A stretch of 64,000 bases of DNA from Saccharina japonica (lineage: Eukaryota; Sar; Phaeophyceae; Laminariales; Laminariaceae): assembly GCA_008828725.1 (NCBI GenBank), contig MEHQ01003349.1, positions 69,981 through 133,980 of the forward strand. The letters run 5' to 3'. Within the stretch, counting starts at the first letter, position 1. Each line of letters starts with the position of its first letter. This document shows, in pieces, positions 55,480 through 64,000 of this stretch. Both the position numbers and the translations under genes were made by a program. Below the pieces are notes generated by a model that saw only the letters and a list, made by a program, of their open reading frames with translations, made no database searches and had not been told where the DNA came from.

Positions 55480-58445
55480 GGGTCTAGGTGGGTTTCACCC
55501 AGTAGGATGGCCTTGTCGCTGTACCCCGAGGTCGGCGCGTCCGAAGACTTCCTCTCCTGTTGACGATGTCCATCCTCAGGTTCCGATCCGCCGTGAAGGA
55601 CTCCCCACTTTGGACTTGATGAGGGATCTCAAGCCGCTTGGGTGTGGGGCAAATGCGTGCGTGTTGCTTATCCACCTCGACTGCATCGCGGCAGGGGTCC
55701 CTCGTCGCCACATTCTCCCCAATCTCCAATGTTCGGAAGAACGAGTTGTGCCTCCATCGCCCACGGTAGCTCGAGGACTTGCTCGTATGCCGACGGCTCC
55801 CCGTTGTCTTCCCTCTTCATGCTTCGAGGGATAAGCCCGTACCGGAGACACGCTGAAGGCAGCTTGTCGTCTGCCCGAGAGATTCGATGGCGAAGACGGG
55901 AGCCGCTTGCTTATCCGGCATGCCAGCGAGGCAACGTGCCAGGCGGTCCGCACCTTCATCCTTCACTACCCCCACCGTGCAGTCAACGACGTACTCCTCG
56001 GTACCAATCAGGACGCCCGCCATCGTGACCCCTTCTTTTTCAGAGATTCGAACGTCGACACTTGCCAAGAGCGAAATCTCCTCCGCCGTCCGGGCGTGCC
56101 CTTCCAGGGGTAGTACTACCGTCTTGGCGGGGTTGGCCACGATGCCGATGTCGCCCAGCTCGCGCCGAAGGTAGGCACTAGCTCTAACCGTGTTGGCCGT
56201 GAACCCCATAAGGCCGACAGAGACAATCGTCCATGCATGCGAAGGCTTCCACTCCTTCTCTCTCGACTTCCTCTCGGACACGCTTCAATCCAGGCCGCAA
56301 CGCCAGCCAACTAGAGCAAGTGATCGTCCGGGTCTCCCCGGAGTCCATCCGGAGTAAAACTTCAGCTAGCCTCGCAACATAGCATTCAGCCACGAACGGA
56401 GTAAGTGCTGGCACGCAGTTGGCCACCTCCTCAAGCACCGCAGTCCTGTTGACCCTGTTGAAGGCCTTGCAGCAGTCGGCGAGGACAAACTAATTGCCCG
56501 TATCGGGTAGCGCTCGTGCCCTCCGCCCCGTGTGCTCCACCCTTCCAGGCACCGCGACCCCAAACTACCTCACCTCGCGATTGACCTCCTCCACCCGTGG
56601 CCGCCACTGTCGGATAGTCCCCTCGGTAATGAGCTGCTTCCACGCCCGCCACCAGGAAAACCGGCCAACACGTTCCCCCAAAAAGCGATGAGGCTGGACT
56701 ACTAAAAGAGCTGCCAGGATGCCGGCGGGAACGCGTTCGACCGTCGACGATTCTCCTCCAAAACTCTTTAATGCCCCCGGCCAAACTCCTCCCACCGGTT
56801 GTCCGTTTGGATGATGGACTGGAGGTGCGAGAATTGTTGACCATCGCTTCCGGGGTCCGATAGAGCGCTGCGGGAGCTGGTGATGTCTATGGTGTTGAAG
56901 AGCACCTGGAAGGTGCACTCCTTGTTTGGGCACCACGGGGGGGCACTTCCTTCCTCCACTTCGGTAGTGCTCACCAGACCTGTGGCCATCGCGGCCGCGG
57001 AAACGGCGGCGTGGTCTTCCGGCGAAAGTTTGGCCACCAGCGCGATCCTCCTCTCCTCGTTGGCTGCCAAGCGCACGGCTCTGCCAGAGGAGTGCGTGCT
57101 GCGATTTTGCACCCCTCCCGGCGGGACGACATGCCAACGACGCCTGTTCGAGCTCTTCGCCTCCTGCGAAGCTCATTGGGCGACATCTCGGTGCCTTGTG
57201 TCACCTCTCCTCCTGTACGCTATCAGCCACGGGAGCAGGAGGACTACGTCGCCGCTTTCCAGCAACACGAGCCTCTGTCCCCTGTTCGTGCGGCCGTCCA
57301 GTGAGTGCAGCAGGGCCAGCAGGATGTACTGCCGCTTTACCGTCCCCAAGAGCGAGTTCGGCGTCGTCAAGTGTTGATTCGGAAGGTTCTCTCCCAAGGC
57401 GTGGTTGGATGTGCCAAACACGTAAACGCTCATGCGCGCGCGGGCGTCTGTCACCTACGGCTGCACTGTGTTCCCTGTCGCGAAGAGTTGCTGAAGATCA
57501 TCCAGGGAAACGACATCGAGCGGTGGCTCTATACCCACGCTGTTCTGGCCCCACATCCATACCACAATCTTCTAGGCCCGCGTCGCTTGTGACCGCCGCT
57601 CCCATTCGCTCGCCCCGACTGTGAAGACCAGAGTGTGCTTCGACCGTTGCCTCGAAGCGTTCTGCTTTATGGCCGCGCCTATCCCAAGGGCTTCCATCAC
57701 GCAATGCGCGTGGAGCCCGTGGAATCCTTGCCCACATGGGAAACGTACCGTGCGGTGCCATTCTGGAGCGCCCCACGGTAGGCCCCGGACGTCATGTCTC
57801 CTCGTAAGTAGCCTTCGAAGGCACCAGATCGCCCGGGTCCCGTCCCATGCGCCCTGGGGGATCCTGCAGCTGGTGCCGCACTGTTTGGCAACGTAGCCCC
57901 GCCTCCGTTCCTTCCAGCTCCCCCACCCCCCCCGCGTCTTCAGCTCTCTGCTCTTCCTTTTCACCCCAGTCCGCCGGTTCGCGTCCCGCTAGGTTCCTCT
58001 TCTCTACCTCCCTCGCTATCTCCACCCTCTCTACTCGCTGCCACTACCCCCCCCCCCCCCCCCCCCCCCCCCTTGGCCCGCGGACGAGGGCTGTGCGCTG
58101 CCCCCGGCTCGGGTTGGCCCCTCTCCTCGCGCTGGCTGCTCGTGAATATGTTTCCTGAATCTCTCGGCCGGGCTCGTCTACCCCTTGCGATCGGCCCTCC
58201 ATCTCCCTCGCTGCATGGTGTAGACGCGCCGCCTCGGGTGTTCTAGAGACAGCCCTGGGCCTTGTCCGGGGGGTTCCCGATCGTCCCGCTGGCGTGCTAT
58301 CCCTGTCCCCAGCGGTCGGGCGAGTTCCTGTGGCACCCGGAGAAACGACTCCCTGATCCAGCTGCCCCTTTGCCAACGGGTGGCTCTCCAGCGCGGGGCC
58401 CATTCCCCTTAGCGGAGCCGCCTTCGCCGCCGGAAAAGGATTCAA
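55480..58445 (-). pseudogene. LINE-like reverse transcriptase (family L3), multiply broken
   Basis: Minus-strand remnant in many short frames. From 5' to 3' they are: a charged Gly/Arg-rich N-terminal part (58445-57570) that contains the long C/G run; S-D-P-G-S-D-G-Q-Q-F-S-H-L-Q (about 56830); K-A-F-N-R-V-N-R-T-A-V (about 56450); I-T-C-S-S joined directly to L-A-L-R-P-G-L-K-R (about 56310); A-F-A-C-M-D-D (about 56245); and a C-terminal part to about 55480. The F-x-x-M-D-D motif is the polymerase active site. The usual Q-G-D/P motif B expected between I-T-C-S-S and L-A-L-R is absent, an internal deletion. It is inactive. Confidence 0.8.
58049..58073. repeat. Homopolymer C run
   Basis: An uninterrupted run of about 24 C inside the N-terminal part of the L3 remnant. 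Confidence 0.9.
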
Positions 58446-58732
58446 CTCATCACCAGCCTCCAGAGTGTTTTTGACCCCGAGCGCCCATCTTGTCAGGCGG
58501 CCCTGTCACTCCACGTCGACAACCGCCAGCTACTAACTACTGGTGGACGTGAGGGCCTATGTAGACCCCCCAAGTTGGTAGTCGAAGCAAGATACTATGC
58601 GGTCGCCATGCGGTCGGATCCCGAACGCGATGAACAACATTCGGTGTCAGCCGACAGCTGCTTCACGCTCCCTCGAGCGAGGGAAACCGAGATAAGCCAC
58701 CCCAAAAGAGAAGGCCCTAGAGGACGCCAGTA

Positions 58733-60012
58733 CGCCAGGAAGTGGAGAGTGACGGCGAACGTAACAAAGCAGTAGTTGTATGTAACGAACATAAGGAGAG
58801 TCCGGTAACTTGTAAGTGGAAGTGGGGAGAAGATGAATTGCCGATTGTAGACCAGTATACGTACCTTGGCATAGATATCTCAAAATATTGCTCTTGGGAT
58901 GCACACATAACTAAAGTAATAGGCAAGGGTAAGGCACACGTAGGCAAGATGGAAGCAGTCCTAACAGACTCGCACCTTGACACTAGAGTTAAGAGATGTA
59001 TATTGATGAATGTGATTGTATCAAAGCTAGAATATGCATGAGAAGTATGGGAAGGGAACGCGAAGCTCGTAATACAGCTGGAAATAGTACAGATGACAGC
59101 AGCTAAAAAAGTACTAGGATGCTCAAGTACGACGAGTAATACAGTATTGAGAGCAGAACTGGGAATGTACCCACTTAAGACAAAGAGAGACGTGCGTAAG
59201 TTGAAATGGCAATATAAAGTAAAGAACATGCCTAATAAGAGGTTACCAGCCATACCTGGTAGCTGATAAAGCTGTATGGAAGAGAGTAACCAAAGGGTGA
59301 GCTGGAATAAGGTGGGATAAGTCGAGAAAATATGGAAGGATATAGGAAACCTAAAAGAGATGTTGGCCATAGAGAAATTGAGAAATTTAGGGGGAACAAG
59401 ACAGAAGTAAAAGAAAGGATAGAAAGAAGGGAAAGGCTAGCGCTAAGAAATAAGGTGGAAGGGGAAGAACACTTAGAGATATACGGGATACGGGGGGTTG
59501 AGAGAAGGGATAGGAATGAAAAGGTATCTGCACGGCCCTATGGACTTCGCGAAAAAGCTGAAATTGCGATTTCGTGTAGGGGACCTGGACCTGCCAGAAG
59601 GAAGGAGGAGTTATACCAGTAGCCGGGAGGAGGAGGAAGTAGATGCACAGATGTGCCCATGTGGCAAAGCCATAGAGAGTAGTACTCACATAGTGGGAGA
59701 ATGCGAAAGGTACAAGGAGGAAAGGGATGTGTGAGAGGAGGAGATGAGAAAAATAGTGACATGGAGTAGTTTGGTACACTAAATAGTAGCGAGAAAACGA
59801 TCGCTATCTTGGGAGATAGATCGTGACCACAGACGGCGAAACAGGAAGGATATAAGATTAGCAAACGTTTCTTTGTAATATATGGAAATAACGTAATGAG
59901 CGCCTAAGTATTGGAGGTGTCTCTATTAGGAGTAGGAACGGTGCTCCGTCTCGAAAGGGATGCGTGGTCAATGGTCAAATGACCAAGGCAAGCAACAAAT
60001 AAGTACGCCCCC
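58733..60012 (+). pseudogene. LINE L1, second copy, C-terminal half
   Basis: It starts abruptly in the K-W-R-V-T-A-N-V segment and matches 37945-39228. A TGA at 59039-59041 replaces a glycine codon. TACCTGGTA at 59253-59261 adds 7 bp where copy 1 has TA, also shifting the frame. It keeps the C-terminal zinc-knuckle-like C-P-C-G-K-A...H-I-V-G-E-C (about 59664-59705) that copy 1 lost, and the final A-S-N-K stop. It ends in a C-run. Confidence 0.92.
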
Positions 60013-60365
60013 CCTGAGGCAGGCCCAGAGCATCGCTAAACGGGGATCATAGAAGGAACGAAGAGATTGGCATCCTTCCTTGGGCGCGTACTATGATACC
60101 ATGAGCCCGAACGTGCTGTAAATACCGGTCGTCAGGTAGCTCGCCGGCTCCAATCCATGGACGTCCAATCGTCGTCGTCGTTGTGGTTTGTTGTTATTGT
60201 TTTGTTTGCCTTTTTTTTCCATCGATTTTCGCATTCTATATTCCCCCCATTCTGACTAAAAAATCAGCATCCAGCGCACTGCGGTTGGCCTCCGTTTGTT
60301 ATTTGCCGAAGGTGGAATTTTACGCCTGCTGTGTGTTGTGGTACTATTTATCTATAAATAGGGTC

Positions 60366-60520
60366 CATTAATCGAGTTCGAGCCCCCCTCGAGATATTTT
60401 TTCTTGTGCACAAATTGACGCGCAGAAAGCGCCCAGCGCATGTACCATGTGTATGGGCAACCCGACGCGAGTCGACAAGGAAAGAAAATGCTGAACCCTT
60501 CTCGCGATACAAATTTTGAA
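60366..60520 (+). repeat. tRNA-headed SINE, fragment S12
   Basis: From box B (GAGTTCGAGCCCC) through AAAGCGCC, CGACGCGAGTCGACAAGG and TTCTCGCGATACAAA. The tail is missing, and a G-run of about 20 bases follows at 60542-60562. Confidence 0.75.
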
Positions 60521-60562
60521 GGTATATCCGCACCGTTTCGGAGAGGGGGGGGGGGGGGGGGG

Positions 60563-61262
60563 GTGCCTGCTGTGATGTGCTACGTATGTTCTGTATACCA
60601 GGGTATGTGCTACCGGATATCATATACTGTACCTGGTATATATTATATATGTGCTGTGTTATCGTACGAGAAGGGAGAGAGCTGGAGAAAAAGTGCAAAT
60701 ATACTAGCTATAGTAAGGGTCGTTATGATCGAAGGAGTTTTTGTCATAAGTTTCCTTATTTTTACTTTTTTCAAAATGACATCGGCAAAATGGCTGGCTG
60801 GTGGCACTTGAAAAACAATCGGGCCGGATTCGGCCGTTTCCCGGGTAAAACACGCCTGCAAAGGTTGAAACATCCTTTTCCAGAAGTTAAAACCAGTATG
60901 CCGTAAGAGATGGCCTAACCACCATACTGCTATATGCGTACCTGATATCTGGTTTCAGTAAAAGCCGAGAAATACACAAAAAGGTTTCGTATCATGTGAT
61001 GTACTGGTATTAATAGTAGTTAAGTATACGAGATACAACCCAGCGGGCTTGTTTGCTTACCGTCACGTGAGGCGCGACGACCGGGAAAACCACCCCTCCC
61101 CTACTCTCAGTCCCCGATTGCACGTACTGTTACTGTACAGCGTATACACGGATGCCACGGGAGAGGTGTCGCCACTCAACCTCCGCCACCCCCACCCCCC
61201 CTTCGTCCCGTACCACTTACTACCCATTACACATACACGGAGACCAAGCGAAAGCTACGTAT
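60563..61262. other. Unassigned spacer
   Basis: No recognised gene or repeat family; short TA-flanked strings only. Confidence 0.4.
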
Positions 61263-61264
61263 AG

Positions 61265-62040
61265 CCACTTAACCCCCCCCCACCTCTCCCATCCTCGCCT
61301 CCCCCCTCCCCCCCCCCGTAGCATACTCAAAGCACAATTTATCAGTATGCGGTAAGGGACCCATGTCCGCCCACCCGTATGACCCTAACACTCATGCGGT
61401 ACAATCGCATTCCCCCCCCTCCCCCATCCGTTCCTCCCCTTCCTCCTGCTCCTCCCATCCATCCCCCTCTGCCTTCCCCTCTCCCCCCTCCCCTCCCCCC
61501 TCCTCGCTCCCTCGCCCTCCCTCCCCTCCCCTCCCCTCCCTCCCCTACCCCTCCCTCCCCTCCCTCCCCTCCCCTCCCCTCCCCTCCCTCCCCTCCCCTC
61601 CCCTCCCCTCACCCTCCCTCCCTCCCCTCCCTCCCTCAATCCCATCCCTCCCCTCCCCCCCCTCCCCTCTCCCTCCTCCCCTCCGCTCTCCCTCCCTCCC
61701 TCCTACCCTCCCCAATCCTCACCCTCCCTCTCCCTGCCCTCCTCCGCCCCACCTCCCCTTGGCCCCTAACCCTTTCCTCACCTACCCTCCCTCCCTCCCC
61801 TCCCTCCCTCCCTCCCTCAACTCATCCCTCCCCACCTCCACCTCCCTCCCCCCCCCCTCTCCCTCCCTCCCTCCTCTCTCTCTCCTCGCTCCTCCCTGAC
61901 CACATCAAAACTCTCCATGCTCCCATCCCCCCCCCACTATTGCAACAGCCTTGCTGCTCCCTCCTTTCCTCCCTTCCTCCCTTCCTCCCTCCCTCCCTCC
62001 CTCCCTCCCTCCCCCCCCCCCCCCCCCCCCCCCCACCCAT
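61265..62040. repeat. Pyrimidine tract, (CCCTCC)-like, about 770 bp
   Basis: The plus strand is almost only C and T for most of this stretch, built from CCTCCC and CTCCCT units and ending in a C-run of about 30. It is open in several frames purely because of composition, so it is not coding. Such tracts can form triplex or i-motif/quadruplex structures. Confidence 0.9.
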
Positions 62041-62044
62041 CCCC

Positions 62045-62530
62045 CCGGTTGGGTTGGCGTCGGTTGGCAACGACGCTGTAAAACACGCCCTCCTGCGTGA
62101 GCTAGACAACCAGGGTCCGTTTTTTTTGTTTTTTTTTTGGCGGTCACCAAACTGGCGGTCGAGTAGATCATTTGTGCGGGGTGGAGAACACTTTCCGCAC
62201 AAGGGGAATGTCGTTTCAGTAGTGTGTAATGGTAAGGCTCCGCGAGGCAGTTACATAGTAACCCATTGCTGTCTCGGAAGTGGCCACACCAGAAATTAAA
62301 TTAATCATTGAAGCTGTCGTCCATATGCAAGTCCGCTTCAAGGCGGTTCTTAGCAGGATGCAGCTCACCCTCCATGCGACTCGCCCAATACCTCACGGCG
62401 CTTTCGCGCTTGGTGCAAGCAATGTCTGCCTGGTTGGTGAAAACCCAACGCGCTCCGTCCCGGCATTGTAGGGATGCGAGGGTCTATGGTCATATGACTA
62501 CGGCCGTGCACAACATGGAGTACCCCCCCC
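62045..62530 (+). repeat. Repeat I, copy 2 (empty site for MITE D3)
   Basis: Matches 36805-37525 without the D insertion: one ACTACGGCC at 62497-62505. It ends GGAGTAC followed by a C-run, as copy 1 does. It lies between two C-rich stretches. Confidence 0.85.
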
Positions 62531-62954
62531 CCCGCCCTCCCCCCTCTTGTCTTACCCTCTGGATTTTTTTGAGTCCCTGGCGAGCTCTATGCCGTTGCCC
62601 GGAAGTACAATCGAAGGGCGTAGGAGAGCCGACGGAAGGAGAGACAGAGACGAGGTCGTACATGATGTTGCGTAGCGTGTACTATGGACGACTTTTCGAG
62701 ACGGAGTACGGGACAGGGGGGGGGGGGGAAGGGCGACACGAAGTCGGCGCATCAACGGAGAGGACAATCGTGGACGCAGTGCCATGGTGGCTGAGGTGGA
62801 ACGCGACATGCTTCCGTGGTGAGGGTGGGGGTATAGAGAGATGGGAAGGGGTGGGGAAGGGGGGGACAGGGGGCGGGGCGTGGTTGGAGGCTTGTGAGAC
62901 GAGGCGGTTGTGATTGATGCACGGCAACACTACGGCATTCTAGGGATGATGCCA

Positions 62955-62975
62955 TAGACAGACAGGCAGTCAGGC

Positions 62976-63008
<33 letters not shown>

Positions 63009-63092
63009 GGCAGATAGACAAGACAGACAGACAGACAGGCAGACAGGCAGACAGGCAGACAGACAGACAGACAGACAGACAGGCACACGATG
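62955..63092. repeat. (GACA)n microsatellite
   Basis: Tandem GACA/GGCA units, followed by a short GATGAT run to about 63110. Confidence 0.92.
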
Positions 63093-63434
63093 ACGATGAT
63101 GATGATGATGACGATATAATAGGCAGAGCTACGGTGGGAACGGTGGATGCTCCTGTTGTTTTTTATCACGTTTGTCCCGCAAGCGTGTGTGCCGTCCCAT
63201 ACCTGGATTTTTTTCGTCGTTCGTCGGCTTTTGTGACAGGGAGGGGGGGGCGGGGGGGGGTAATATGGGGTTTGATTTTATGTGAGGGTGAGGGTGTATT
63301 TGTTGTGCTGTTGTCTTTCATCGCATTATTATGACAAGCGTTATGACAGCAAGCAAGGACACCCATCAATAAGCATACCCACACTCATTTTGATTTTTTT
63401 ACCCACACCAGTAGTAGTTCGTCTTCCTCCTATG

Positions 63435-63490
63435 TTGAGATGTCGACGGGTATATAGAAAGGACGGTTTGATGTGAAAACACACACAACA
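63435..63490 (+). repeat. Repeat B, terminal fragment
   Basis: GATGTCGACGGG, then TATATA where other copies have TA, then GAAAGGACGG and an (AC) tail. Confidence 0.75.
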
Positions 63491-64000
63491 CGGTACTGGT
63501 ACGATAGTCTAGATTTGATGCAAACGTGGTCACAAGAAACACTGACTGCGTCTTTGTGCAATATTATTATTTAGTAATAGGTCATGGAACTGGCTGTCGT
63601 CCTGGACATGCCGACTGGGTTTCGTTTGTTTTAACTTTTTTACCTGGTATGTACCTAACTCTGGACTCCTATTCATTGTTGCGCCTTTTCACGACCACTG
63701 GCTAGATTATCACCAGTATACACTACCAGTATATACTGTGTATACTACCAGTATATACTGCAGTACTGAAGACAACCAGCTAATGCGAGACCAGACCAGT
63801 AACAACAACAGCTAACTCGAGATTGTCAACGAATAACTGAACCGTTGTTTCGGCTATTGACAGCGAACGAATCGAAGCAATAGAAGAAGCAATAGACATA
63901 ACAATAGACATCTCGCGGCAAGGGCGTTCGTTCGTTGCTCGCGGCCAAGCCTTGAGCCAATGCCCCCCTGCATGTATCTGGTGAGCATCTATCAGTACGA

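Noticed and set aside
55313..55834. A plus-strand frame with a hydrophobic start resembling a signal peptide
   Set aside because: It lies opposite the C-terminal part of LINE L3 and has no family resemblance; the hydrophobic start is most easily explained by chance.
61379..62299. A 306-codon plus-strand open frame rich in Pro, Ser and Leu
   Set aside because: It is open only because the DNA is a C/T tract; all three frames are open together, and the composition is periodic with no domain.

Overview
The window is eukaryotic nuclear DNA, gene-poor and very repeat-rich. Spliceosomal introns (GTAAG/GTAAGT donors, AG acceptors) interrupt a gene on the minus strand. Proteins carry long poly-Gln, poly-Ala and Gly/Ser/Pro runs, interstitial TTAGGG-type repeats are present, and three kinds of LINE-like reverse transcriptase remnants occur. 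Together these fit a protist or alga, most likely a stramenopile with a brown-alga-like genome. That placement is an inference; no organelle, rRNA or single-copy marker proves it.

The only convincing host genes lie between about 5.1 and 11.7 kb, both on the minus strand. One (11720 to 8444) is a nucleotidyltransferase of the plant-type PAP/OAS1 superfamily, with the catalytic core at its N-terminus and a long low-complexity tail containing poly-Gln. The other (about 7.9 to 5.2 kb, at least three exons that join in frame) encodes a tail with a 10-unit GVPQ repeat and poly-Ala, one membrane span, and two Ig-like domains. A weak two-exon candidate lies at 52977-53390 (minus) and a weak single exon at 2225-2391 (minus).

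From about 13 kb onward nearly everything is mobile DNA. At least twelve copies of a tRNA-headed SINE are spread over the window, together with an interspersed repeat (B) ending in (AC)n. Three PIF/Harbinger-like elements have TAA target duplications and one more has TTA. There is a 190-bp MULE-like MITE with 9-bp duplications and telomere-like repeats inside, a 1.17-kb hAT-like element with an 8-bp duplication, several elements flanked by TA, and degenerate LINEs at 37.6-39.2, 47.0-48.3, 54.8-55.1, 55.5-58.4 and 58.7-60.0 kb. Nesting is clear: a SINE is split by a Harbinger-like element that itself carries a B copy, and a MITE is split by a TA element that carries two further MITEs.

The most unusual signal is smaller than any of these. 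Comparing copies of the same repeat shows short insertions of the form TA-core-TA at places where other copies have a single TA. Cores seen in paired comparisons are CG, TG, TA, TTAA, CGAG/CTCG, CCTGG and CTGCTG. The same strings (for example TACCTGGTA, TATTAATA, TACTGCTGTA, TACGAGTA) recur throughout the window. They look like excision footprints of several TA-targeting transposon families. For the CGAG core the window also holds two full-size TA-flanked elements whose ends start with CGAG. This footprint field is the best candidate for something undescribed.
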